Assembly: GCA_013398015.1 (NCBI GenBank)
Contig: VZRR01013707.1
Span: forward strand, 186,390 to 250,389
Direction: 5' to 3'
Source of the DNA: Oreocharis arfaki
Lineage: Eukaryota; Chordata; Aves; Passeriformes; Paramythiidae
DNA length: 64,000 nucleotides
Shown here piece by piece: positions 1 to 11,190 of the stretch. The notes beneath the pieces are model-generated. The model was given only the letters and a program-made list of their open reading frames with translations, ran no database searches and had not been told where the DNA came from. Positions within the stretch are counted from its first letter, which is position 1. Every line of letters begins with the position of its first letter. Made by a program: the position numbers and the translations under genes.

Positions 1-755
1 GTCTGGAAGGCAAATGTGGAAAGAGATGAAAGAAATACTTTGACCAAAAGACACAGGTTTTACATCTATAAAAGACCACAGAAATTAACACAGAGCAGAA
101 GTCTCTTACACCCTCCTTGAGGACGTCTGAGGAGATTTCTCCTTGGAGCTGGACGCAGCTTCGAGTTACTTCTCTGGAGATTGAGTGAAAGGATATCTCT
201 GAGTCTATCCCTTTGAAGACTGGTGGTAAGACACTTTGAATCCTAAGTTATACTATTTCTTCGCTAGCTGTAATTCTAACGGTACCTTTAACTCCGCGTG
301 TATGTTACTAGTAATCCCCTTTCATTTTTCCTGTGTAGTAATAGTCTGATTTAAGTCTTATGTCTGTTAATTTTGTGTCTATTAAATAAATAATCCATTT
401 TATAATAGACTGGATCAGCTGTTATTAAAGACCCTGCAAATCAGAGTGGATTTTGGAGTGCTGGCCACTCCAATACAGTGACTGGCTGTTGCCAGAGGCC
501 TGGGCTACAGACAGGAGCTGGTTCAAANTCATTTTTCCTGTGTAGTAATAGTCTGATTTAAGTCTTATGTCTGCTAATTTTGTGTCTATTAAATAAATAA
601 TCCATTTTATAATAGACTGGATCAGCTGTTATTAAAGACCCTGCAAATCAGAGTGGATTTTGGAGTGCTGGCCACTCCAATACAGTGACTGGCTGTTGCC
701 AGAGGCCTGGGCTACAGACAGGAGCTGGTTCAAACTTACATCATCCATTCGTAAC
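1..755 (+). mobile_element. ERV LTR, 3' part (5' end outside window)
   Basis: The sequence has retroviral LTR architecture on the plus strand. A TATAAAA box lies at 67-73, overlapping polyadenylation signals (ATTAAA/AATAAA) at 381-390, then a U5-like stretch that ends near CGTAACA at about 755. A splice-donor-like GTAAGA begins at 226. No gag or pol coding follows, so this looks like a solo or truncated LTR. The 5' boundary is outside the window, so no target duplication can be tested. The segment is inflated by a 206-bp duplication around an N at 528, so its true length is about 207 bp shorter. The exact family is not recognised. An unrelated promoter plus first exon is a less likely alternative. 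Confidence 0.55.
322..734. repeat. 206-bp direct duplication separated by one N
   Basis: Bases 322-527 and 529-734 match over 206 bp with one difference (T at 367, C at 574). The first copy ends exactly at the N at 528 and the second starts directly after it. The sequence beyond the second copy continues naturally from the end of the first. This is the pattern left by two contigs whose overlapping ends were joined instead of merged, so I read it as an assembly artefact and not a biological repeat. Confidence 0.85.
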
Positions 756-3700
756 ACGGTTCCAAACTTGACAGCTTACTCATAACTTTAAAGTCAGCTA
801 AAGCTGAGCAAGTTAAAGGCTACAATGGTTTTCTCCATCAAATTAGTGGGAAAAAAATGAAAAACATGTATTAGTCAGTGTCAGAATTTCTTATTAAATC
901 TGCTGCCCTGTTGATATAAAATGAGCTCTACTGCAAAGGGTTGGCTTAAAGACCTGACGAGAATTGTATCATTTCTAGAATACCAATTTAACACATGCAG
1001 CTTTAATGCATTAAACATGACAGAGACCATACACAAAGAGTGATAATTGAATTACAATTGAGTTATAAAGCAATAAATGGGAGGTCAAATTTTGCTCTCT
1101 CAAACTACACCAGCATTGTTCACTGCAGTGGCATTAAAGAAGTACGGACTGAAACAGATGGTTTAAGATGTGTCTAAAATAAAGTTTTTACATTTTACTA
1201 GAGGTTAATCTCTTCTTTCATTTTAAATGCAGAAGGCATTCTTAGATAATCTAGCTTGACATTCTGATTAATAAAGGCCACTAAATGATCCTCTGGTTGC
1301 TGTCTTCCATACTGTAAGTCAGAGTCCAGCCCTGAAATAATTTCTAAATATGCTCAAGGGACATAGTCTAAAATCAGTCTAATCATCCAGCCAGGAAGAT
1401 GTTCTCCACCATGACTCAGAGTTAGAAATTTCAGTTTTTTCAAAACTATATGGACTCCAAAAAAAACCCCAAAACCAAACAATTAAGGGAGAATACAAAT
1501 GAAGTATGACAAAAGGCCACACTTTCTCAAGGCAGCAGGCATGCTGGTTGTGAAGGTTGCTGGAGACCTTCAGGTTAAATACCATGCTTTTTAACTACAG
1601 AACATTTATGCTCTCATGTTTTCTACAGAGGAGAAAGGAGGAGATCCCTGAATACCTTGCCTCCAACAAAGGGAGCAATTCTATGACCAGATAATCAAAG
1701 CTGGTTGCTCTTGGATGAAAGCAAGAAATTGTCTGTAAAAACAGACTAGAAAAAAAATAAGGTCCAAAGTCAGTAGAGGGATTTGGGAATGCTAAAAGCA
1801 TGAAGAGCATGTTGAAGAGATCAAAGAAATCTTCAAAGTCTAGCTAGGACATCAAACTTTCTGACCTCTTATCCATATGAGACCCCCACAATTTAGAGGT
1901 TTGCTCACAAGGGCACTGAATTAAAAAGATTAGAACCAGACAAGCAATTCAAGCTTATATCTGAGTCCTTTTGCTTTGGCAAGTGACCAGTGTAAAAGCA
2001 GGCTTAAGTGAGGAATCCTACTCAGAGGCAGAAGACAGGCAGAGCACAGATTTGGGTGAAAGAAGCCCTGCTGTTTCACCAAATGTACAAGGTGGAGCTG
2101 AATCTCCTCACAGACACACAGAGCTGACAGCAATCCAAATGCAAGTTAAGCGTTGTGTGGCCCAGCCTGGCACTAGCAATGTAAAGAAAACTGAACAGTC
2201 TCTTGTGTCTTCTGGGTGCTGCAGGTGCACAGTGACAATCAAAAGGAATTGGAAGCTTGTATTAGAACCTTGTATTAAAGGCAGACCAACAAAGGGCAGA
2301 TTTCAGTGTCTTCCACAACAATAAACTCAGAACAGGAACTCAATGTTAATATTATTGATGATACCACCCACTGTAAATCATAACATCCACAAATGGGTAG
2401 GACATTTGACAGCTGCTGATGAAATCATCCACCTTTACCAAGTGACTATTGAGTGGACCCTGGAACACAGGCAGGCTACCTCTCTATGTTGTCAAAACAA
2501 TTTTCTGTGGTTAGCCAAACTAAAAATGCAAGGAATCAAACACTAAAAATAATGCATTTAATGAATATATTTAAAAAGTAATATAAAATTATTTATGGCT
2601 CTGAAAGTAGCAGAATCCAAAGGAAGGCATCATTCTGATAGTTCTGAAAAAATCCAGTACACTCAGGCACCAAGATCTGAACACATGTAAAAGGACAAGA
2701 GACTCAAAACAGCTAAAAAGCAATCAATGCATCAGAACACTTTTGGGAAAAGAGTCTCGACTTATTGTTAGGTAAATTAACAGCAGATTTTAAAATTCAG
2801 AGTATGACAATGAAGCCTTTTATGATTTAAAATAACAAGATGATTAAAGTAAAAAACAAAAGCAGAGGAAAAGTAAACCTCAGGAAAATCCAAAACCCTG
2901 CATGTGCCACCATCAAAACTGGTATCACAAAATTCCAGCCCAGCTGAGAGGGGAATTGCTGGCAATCTTGCATATCAGTGAAATTCAGTGAGGCCACCTG
3001 AGACTCTTCATGTTCCCTCTGAAGAATTCAACAAATTCCTTGAATAAAACAGGTACGTGAAGGAACAAATGTAGGTAAGAAAACAGCAACTAGGGTCATG
3101 GCAAACTAAGTAGCAAGGAAGTTACACACTTTGTGAAAACAAAAAAATGTGTATCTTCATTGGCCTCTGCCAATATGAGGTAGGAAGCAGAGCTCCATGT
3201 CCCAGCTGATGACAGCTTCATTTAAATGAGGAAAACTGGGCTAAAAAGGAAATGTATTTTGTAATTCAGAACATAGTTTTCAACTTTCAATGGCAACTAA
3301 TAGAAAAACAAGCTAATGGTAGAGTTTAGAGTGTGAATTAGTAGCTTTTATACTGAAAGACTGGCTGAATTCGTCATGTCAGCAACATAAGGTTTTCAAG
3401 CATGACTAATGTGCTTGTCAATCTAGTTTCAGTAAAATTATAATAATAATAATTGAAAACTCCCTTACCTTTGAAGAGAATACAAAATTGCTTTTTTCCT
3501 CAAAGACTTCCAAAATAACATCGTATCTCCAGCAATGAGAATGTAATGCAATCTTTTATGGCTGAACAAAAGGCATTTCTTGGAATATGGCTATGAGTTG
3601 TCTCCAGATAACCTGAGGATCTCTATGTCTTCCAAACCATAAATCCTGGTATCTTCTTACGAGGATGGGATAGTTAAGCATACTTATTTCCACAGTTGAC

Positions 3701-4127
3701 CATTAAGATGAAGCATGTCTCTTCTAGTCATAAATTATTAAGATACAGTCAGAAGTAGCAAATCTAGTGTCAGTATATCAGATAAATTTAGGATGCAGAG
3801 CATCAATAAGGTAGGCAAAGCTGTCACATGTCATCAAATGTGTGTCTTCAGACATGGGCAGAAATTTGCTCCGTACTTGAACCTGTTTGACGGCCAAACT
3901 CAGCAATATCCCACAGATACATCTTGAGGCAGCGCACATCTCAGAGAATAGGTTGCTACAAAGAAGATAACATAAAATCCTACAACATCCTGCAAAAGGA
4001 TCACTGAAAATCCAGGTTATACATGTACAATTTCAATACTGTCAAAGTATCTCAGTGTCTCTATTTGCTCATATTTACCCAAACTAACTATAAGTATCTA
4101 GAAACACCATCCATTTGTCTGTACTTC
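756..4127. other. unique AT-rich DNA, no gene recognised
   Basis: No repeat family or RNA gene is recognised. The longest open frame (1971-2324, plus) begins at a TTG, has no recognisable domain and is typical of chance frames. A short TAA-rich run lies near 3440-3455. I see nothing else supportable. Confidence 0.6.
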
Positions 4128-4520
4128 ATCAGCTTGTCTGTGAGGATGATAAAAGTCTAGCTGAAGTCACGATAAAAAATACCCTCTACTTTTCCCTCAT
4201 CCATCACCTCATCATAGAAGACTATCAGGTTGATTGAGCTTGATTTGCCCTGCATAAATCCACGCTCACTGCTTCCAGTCACTTCCCCCTATGTTTGGAA
4301 ATGGTTTCCAGGATTATTTGCTCCATCAGCTTCCCAGATGTCAAGTGAGGCTGACTGTGTTGTAGGCCCCAAATCCTCCTTGTTGCCTGTCTTGAGTGAG
4401 TGACATTTACATTCTTTGAGACCCCAGAAGCCTCCTTCAATCAGCATGACCTGAGATTATCAGTCCTTTCTCTTCCTAGCAGTCCTTGATCCTCAAAGAT
4501 GGTCCCATGGTCACACACTC
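4128..4520 (-). mobile_element. CR1 LINE fragment, ORF2 reverse-transcriptase region
   Basis: Read on the minus strand, the sequence follows the avian CR1 ORF2 reverse-transcriptase segment in order. The plus strand shows the antisense landmarks: 'catagaagactatcaggttg', then 'gcataaatccacgctcactg', then 'gaaatggtttccaggatta', then 'ctccatcagcttcccag'. It is heavily diverged with indels and no continuous frame. Neither the CR1 5' region nor the 3' tail is present, so it is an internal relic. Both ends are approximate; similarity may extend somewhat beyond 4520. Confidence 0.75.
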
Positions 4521-7500
4521 CCAAATATCTGGTGTCAACTGCAGTTATGCAGCCAGTCGCTGGATTTCAAGATTTCCTGAAGCCCTCGCCCCTCAGTAAT
4601 AGGGGGGAGAGAGACAGGAGAGACCACCTGTGCCCCCAAGCCCTTGAAAATCACCCCAGAGACTTGTACTCATGCTTCATACACTACAGATCTCTTCTGG
4701 CAGGGAGTGGGGGCAGAGTCCTAAGACCAGAGAAGCCTCTGAAGTCTCTCCACACCCTAGACCTGAGTACCAAGCAAGTGGCAAACTCTCTAGATAGCAG
4801 ATCAAGTCAGACAACATGGGCATCCATCCTGCATAGCAGGGAATCATCCACAGCTATCCCTTGCCACTTTCGCCTGATGCCATACAGCTCCCAGCCCTTC
4901 ATCTGCAGCCAGGGCACTGAATCTGCTCTGTAGATACAGATCCATGGGCAGCCAGGAATTTTCCTTCATTGTCAGAAGTTACAAGCTCCCAACTGTACAA
5001 AATCCTTCATCCCCAGAAGTCCTCCAGCAATCTCAAAAGTTCTGAAAGAACATATCGCCTCTTTTCTTGGCCACAGATTTAATTTCCTTTAAAACTTTCT
5101 CCAGGAAAATTAACTTTCAATGACTGTAAAGAAACTTGCAACAAAGACTAAATACGATGTATGTAACTTTGTACTGCAGGTGCAAAGTTGAATTCCGGTA
5201 TCTTATTTCTCTACTTTGTATTTTGCAGTCTTTGGACTCACTGAAACATTAATCAAAGGCAAAGCAAAATGCAGCGATATTTTAGAAGTAGACTATTTTT
5301 TAAAGACCACTTAATCACAGAAGTGCAAACAATTATGCATGTGTAAGTTCATGCACACGGATGACCTCAAAGACAATGTGACTAATGTGTGTGAAATCAA
5401 ATATTGGCCAAGAGTTTGTGATGCTGGGGATCCAGTCTAATGTTGGGAGAAATGGTCTGTTAAAATAAAATCAATTTCAGTGTAAATTACAGTTTTACAG
5501 TGAAACAGAAAAATCCATTCTGCAGCTAACAGGTTAAGTTTTAGCTGAAGTCTTTCCTAAAATTGTTATAAATGCAATTATTATTTTTTACACCATATGT
5601 AAAAGACATAAGGCTGCAGTTAATAAATAGCATTTCTCATTCTATTTTCCAAGGCTCCCAGGGGAAGACTTTGGCCTCTCCAAAGGGGGTAAAATCCATG
5701 CAAGGCAAAAAGCAAAAAGAAAGCAGTATTTTTCATTTTACGCTTCCCCATTTTCGCCTAACATTTAGCAAAAAATAGAACAATCTATTAAATATAGGCA
5801 ACTAAACACATGGTCTCTGAATATGCAGTTTCTGGTTTCAGTTTTGCTAAAACGTACATGGAAATTATCCACCAAATAATAAAATAAATTGCCACAAAAA
5901 CATATATTGTCGAACATATATATTTTCTTCCCAAATATGAGATTTTTTAAATTAAAATATTGATATTGAAAGGACAATAATTGCAGGAAAACGTAGTCAT
6001 AGTTCAGAATCTTTCTACACATGTAAGAAATTTAGTTATGGAAAGATATGATACAATAATGAGACAGAACTGCTCTTCTTATAACATTATCTGTTTGAAA
6101 GACTTTTGGTGAGGCACCCACTTTTCTTCATCCTATTATTACATTAAAAGACAGACAGATTTGAGTGACTGAAGAAAAACCCAGCTCTTTCTGCAGATTC
6201 CCCAACAATCTCAGTACCACTGCGTCCTTGCTGTGAGCACATCTTTTTACAGCCTGACTGTATTTACAACATAGATTTTTAGTTTGGTTTCCTACAAGAG
6301 GCAAACTTACGCTGTCATATCTTATATCACTTTTGGTCTCTTAACAACAAATTTGAACTCAGATCAAGCCTAACAAAGATTTGCACAGTGGTAAAGGTGC
6401 CAAAACCTCCTACAAGTGTTATGAAAAAAGACATGGAAGCAGAAAAGATCAGAACAGTGTTGCAGTAATGGACTGAAAAATACACAGTTAAAGCCAGCAC
6501 ATGCCAGCAGAGCCATTAATGTTGTAGCAATGCCGTTATAACTGCATATTTGTATTAACTGAAAGCTAAAAGGCTCGGTCTGAAGACATTACACCCCAAG
6601 TAAATAAGGTTATTAAAAATGACCGTGTATAGACCAGAAACACTACAGCAGTTCAAGGCAGATGCTTTAAGTAGAGCCACACAGCATCAAGGAAAATCTC
6701 ATTTGTCCTCTTCCACAGAGACGTTCTTGCAGCCACTCTCTCCACTGCACTATGTGAACAGTTTGACAAAGGCTTGTGTTTGGTGTGGGGGTCCAGTGGT
6801 GACCAGAGCAGGGCTTGGCAAGGCACCGCTCCCCCGGCTGCACAAGAACAGTACTCAGGGAACTCAGGGGCCTGGGCTCAGGGATTGCATTTCTCCCACC
6901 AGCTCCCTTTTGACAAAGTGATGATGCTCAGTAACACAACCATAAATTAAAAAAAGATGGTCACCATACATTGGTGTTATTTTGTGGTCTTCTGATGGGG
7001 CAAAGGATATCCTAAGAGTGTGACAGGCTGCTTCAGTGTTTTCTCCTGCTGAGGTGCAGATGGGCCTCAAAATTAACATTCCATAAACTCCTCATTGAAC
7101 TTAGATACTTCCCATCTTCAAATCACTACAAGTACAATACAGTATTGTATCACTGTATTTGCAGTTTTAGTATATAACATATGTAAGGCAAACAGTCCAA
7201 ACTCCATGTGAGTATAATTTCCTGTCAGGAAATTTTTGCCCTTCAAGGATGATAGTAGTACAATCTAATTATCCCAGGCTCAGGTATTTCATACTCAGGA
7301 AAATCTAATGTTGAAATTAAAAAAATAAAAAGAAGTTCATATACAGAAACAACCATAATGCAATCTAGCCTTGAGTAGAAAGTATATGGAAAAACCGTCT
7401 TTGACAGTTTGCTTAATATAATCCAGAATTAAAATGTTGTAATTGAAAATATATGAAGAGCACATAATTTTCCAATAGCATTCATGATTTTCTGGGACTT

Positions 7501-8190
7501 GTTAAGGCTGGTTCTGATACAAATCTGAAATGCTGAATCTCAAATTCCTGAAGCATCTTCTTATCTTGAGGACTCAGGTGAACTGATCATCTCTTGAATG
7601 GGATATCTTTTTAAGAATGAGGAACAGACTGGCTTACTTTGGAGGCACTGACATTTTGAGCTAGTTTGATTTGGAGAAGGGAAACACAAGGTGAAAGAGT
7701 TGCTCTATCCCTTTATATCTGGCTTTCAGATCCAAGGACTGAGAGCATAGTTTTTTCACATGGAGGTAAAACTCGAAAGCAAAGAAGGTGAACTGAGCCC
7801 TGGCAGTTGATAGCTTTTCTTCTTCATTCACGCCGAAGAAAGAGCACCTAGCATTTCACAGCTTATGAAATGATAAATCCTTTTCCTTAACTCTGAAAGG
7901 ATAATTCTCCAATGTTTGTGCCATCACCTCATGAAGATAAACCAGTTCTTTCATATGTTCCACAGTAATAAGAAATTTTAACAGATTTTTAATTATAATG
8001 TTATAATACCAGGGTTTTTTTGGATGGACTTGTTCAGAACGGTTTAATTGTTGACTACTGCTTTTTTATATTCCTTTCCAATTAACTGAAAGATTTGCTG
8101 GGTAACTTATAAACCGACACATGAAAAATGTTATCTATACTCAGTGGTCTGCAGATAGAGAGAAAATACACTTGAATATTTAAATTCGCA
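4521..8190. other. unique DNA, no gene recognised
   Basis: The first 400 bases (to about 4935) are relatively GC-rich and lie in a 144-codon open frame (4499-4933, plus) that overlaps the end of the CR1 relic. Its product resembles no domain I know and it is probably decayed CR1 or chance. The rest is AT-rich with only short frames. No RNA gene or further repeat is recognised. Confidence 0.55.
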
Positions 8191-8191
8191 A

Positions 8192-8219
8192 AGTAGTTCT
8201 CAGTTGAACTACTGAGAAC
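8192..8219. repeat. two overlapping alternative hairpins
   Basis: AGTAGTTC (8192-8199) pairs with GAACTACT (8206-8213). GTTCTCAGT (8196-8204) also pairs with ACTGAGAAC (8211-8219). The two perfect inverted repeats share bases, so only one can form at a time. There is no terminator-type U-tract or gene context, and the functional meaning is unknown. Confidence 0.7.
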
Positions 8220-8987
8220 CAAGCAGGTGAGAAATCTAGCACAAAAGATCCAGAAATAGCAATGAGGAATGGGTGACTATATTATCTTTATTTATTAATT
8301 TAGTATACACAATATAAGTAAACAAGGATTGGATGAATGAGGAGCAAGAGGAAATATGCCTTAGAGATAATGATGCTCATGAAAACTGATTTGAAAAATC
8401 AAATCAAGGTGCAGAGAGCAGACAATGTTAAAAGCTCCAAAAGCAAACAAAACAGAAGAATATCTGAACAGAGAGCAAACAACAAATTAAAGAGGAGGAA
8501 GCATCCTGGGAAACTGCATCTAGATTAGAGTATGTAATTACAGGATTTGCAGCTTGATAAAGCAATTGATTACAGCAGTGGATTAATTTTAAGTCATGAG
8601 TGAGCACCAGGATCTGAAAAAGAGACAGTTACTTTCTTCGGCAATCTTCTGCTCAGAAGTTGTAAGTCACAGTTTCACCCACTTATGATCAGGGCAAAAC
8701 TAGAAAGGCCCTTGATACATGTGTTTATCACATAAGAGCATTCCTAAATACATCAAACAATGAAGACAAAATTTATTATTGTGTTAATTTTCAGACCAAA
8801 TAAACAAACAATTATAACACCTTAAATTTAAAATTTTAAACATAATTTTAACAGCCAAATGCCTAACATTATTTTCAGAAAGAATACTGAAAATTTGAAA
8901 ATATCACAAGCCAAAAGCTAAGAAGCTCTGAAGAAAAGGATGTTGAAGTTCTAGACCAACTTCATCCATGGTGTCTAATTTTATTTA
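8220..8987. other. unique AT-rich DNA, no gene recognised
   Basis: One A-rich open frame (8337-8528, plus) encodes a lysine/arginine-rich 63-residue peptide. The bias follows base composition and no domain is visible. Nothing else is recognised. Confidence 0.55.
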
Positions 8988-9017
8988 CATATATATATAT
9001 GTATACATATATATATG
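8988..9017. repeat. (AT)n tract forming a perfect palindrome
   Basis: Ten alternating AT bases (8991-9000), the palindromic hexamer GTATAC (9001-9006) and ten more AT bases (9007-9016) form a 26-bp perfect palindrome. Such tracts can extrude cruciforms and are prone to length change. No gene context gives it a role. Confidence 0.9.
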
Positions 9018-9688
9018 CACTCGGTGATTCATGTATTCATGTAAATAGAAACATCAATGCATCCAAAAACTGATTTCTTCACCACCTGTTTCATTTAACA
9101 CAACTGTGTTCTGTCCTCTTCTTGAATGTTTAGCAGAAGAGATTGGCACCTGTGGACTGATCACACAGTACTTCCCGAAGATCCAGTTTTCCTTCAACAA
9201 GCCCATCTGTGAGGCCCAGCCAGTGGGATTTATTGTTCAGAGTGATTCAAGACAGCTGCATACATAATTACTTTTATTGCAGAAGAACAATTATAATTCT
9301 ATTGATCAAAGCTGAAACTACAGATAGCTCAAAGGAACTTTACCTAAATTATACAAACCTTTCCATCATCTGTTATGGAAATCTGAGAGCTTCACCAGCT
9401 CGCTCCGGTCAAATTCCCAAGCATACTTCACAAGCTTTAAGATACTAAATTGTTTTCAGATGCTTATTATTTCTTCACTTCAAATGGCAAGACTCTGTGC
9501 TTTATGTGATCTGGTCAACCTGCCCGGTGATGCTCACCATCTGTTCCTATCTCTTGATTTTTCAAAGCAGCTGCAATTGTTCATAGCTCCACAAACAAAA
9601 ATTATGAACATGAAGAAGGGAAACTGCCACATTATGTCAAACTTTGTAAACGCTTTTTAATTAGTTTGTGGAGGATCGCCATAAGCCC
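9018..9688. other. unique DNA, no gene recognised
   Basis: Two short open frames (9209-9448 and 9460-9660, plus) show no domain. No repeat family is recognised until the CR1 begins. Confidence 0.55.
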
Positions 9689-10190
9689 TGTGTGCAGTTT
9701 TGGGCACTGCAATATATAAAAAGACATGAAGTTATTAGAGAATGTCCAAAAGAGAGCTATGAAGATGGTGAAGGACCTTGAGCAGAAGCCTTAGGGGGAG
9801 CAGCTGAGGTCACTTGGTCTGCTCTGCCTGGAGGAGACTTAGAGGAAACCTCATTGCAGTCTACAACTCCATCATGAGGGGAAGAGAATGGGCAGACACT
9901 GATTTCACCACTCTAGTGACCAGTGACCGGACTCGAGGAAATGGTGTGAAGCTGAATCAGGAGGTTTAGGTTGGATATCAGGAAAAAGTTCTTCACTCAG
10001 GGGGTGATTGGGCACTGGAACAGGCTCCCCAGGGAAGTAGTCACAGCACCAGCCTGTCAGAGTTCAAGGTGTGTTTGGACAACACTCTCAGGCACATGGT
10101 GTGACCCTTGGGGGTGTGCTGTGCAGGGCCAGGGGTTGGACTCAATGATCCTGACGGGTCCCTTCCAACTCAGCATACTCTATGAAATCT
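9689..10190 (+). mobile_element. CR1 LINE, 3' end with 3' UTR
   Basis: The sequence begins in the last part of CR1 ORF2 ('gtgtgcagttttgggcac') and runs through the conserved stretches 'gaaggaccttgag', 'ttcttcactcaggg' and 'actggaacaggctcccc'. It then reaches the CR1 3' tip 'cccttccaactcag', followed by a shortened tail near 'tctatgaaat'. This is a 5'-truncated insertion of the usual avian type. The ORF is broken by stops and indels. Confidence 0.9.
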
Positions 10191-10200
10191 CCCTCACATA

Positions 10201-11190
10201 GCTGACAAAGGAGCATTCCTGGAGCGCTGCCCTGCTAGACCTGCTGTTTATGAACAAAGAGCTGGTGGGATAGGTAGTGGTGGGAGGCTGTCTTGGGCAT
10301 TGTCATCACAAAATGACAGTTTTCAATCCTTGGTGAAGTAAGGAAGGGGATAAGCAAAAACTCTACCTTGGACTTCCAGAGGGTTGACAAGAGGATCAGG
10401 CTCAGCCAGCATGGATTTGGGAAATGCAGGTCCAGCTTCACCAACTGATCTCCTTTTATAACCAGGTAACCTGCCTAGTGGATGAGGGAAACTGTGGATG
10501 CGTCTACTTGGACTTCAGTAAAGTCTTCAATACTGCTTCCCACACCTTTTTCCTGGTGACACCGGCAGCCCATCGCTTGGACAGGTGCACTCTCCAGTGG
10601 GTTAAAAAAGTGTCTAGATGCCTGGGCCCAGAGAGTGATGGTGAACAGACTTACATCCAGTTGGTGGCTGTTCGTTAGTGCGGCTCCCCAAGGCTCAGTA
10701 TTGGGGCCAGTCCTGTTTCATATCATTATCAATGATTTTGATAAGTGGATCCAGCACACCCTCAGTCAGTTTGCAGACACATCAAGTTAAGTGCAAATGT
10801 TGATCTACTGGAGGGTAGATCCACCCTCACTTGCAGAGGGATCTGGACAAGCTGGATGGATGGGCCAAGGCCACTTATATGGGATTCAACATGGCGAAGT
10901 GCCAAGCCCTGCCCTTGGGTCACAACAACCCCACACAGTGCTACAGGCTTTCGTAAGAGCACCTGGAGAGTGGCCCAGCTGAAAAGGACCTGGAGGTGCT
11001 GGTAGATAGTGGCTGAACATGACCCAGCATGAGCTCAGGTGGCCAGGAAGGCCAATGGCATCCTGGCATGTATAAGACATACCATGGCCAGCAGGACTAG
11101 GGTAGTGATTGTCCCCCTGTACTTGGCGCTGGTGAAGCCACACCTCAAGTACCAGGTTCACTTTTGGTCCCCTCACTACAAAAAATACAT
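10201..11190 (+). mobile_element. CR1 LINE, internal ORF2 piece lacking its 3' end
   Basis: This is a second CR1 piece on the same strand covering the reverse-transcriptase core and the following region. It contains 'gggattcaacatggcgaag' and ends at the conserved 'cccctcactacaaaaaa'. That is almost exactly the CR1 position at which the neighbouring upstream fragment starts. The 3' UTR and octamer tail are absent, which is unusual for a LINE because reverse transcription starts at the 3' end. A later deletion or rearrangement is likely. The start is approximate. Confidence 0.85.
10424..10790 (+). pseudogene. decayed CR1 reverse-transcriptase core
   Basis: The frame around 10502-10531 reads VYLDFSKVFN, the CR1 form of the first catalytic motif, with its aspartate at 10511-10513. 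Downstream, the region equivalent to the second catalytic motif reads Q-F-A-D-T-S-S-stop (10767-10790). Where active CR1 copies have two adjacent aspartates, this copy has one followed by threonine, and a stop comes soon after. Several frameshifts lie between. The copy cannot encode an active enzyme. Confidence 0.8.
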
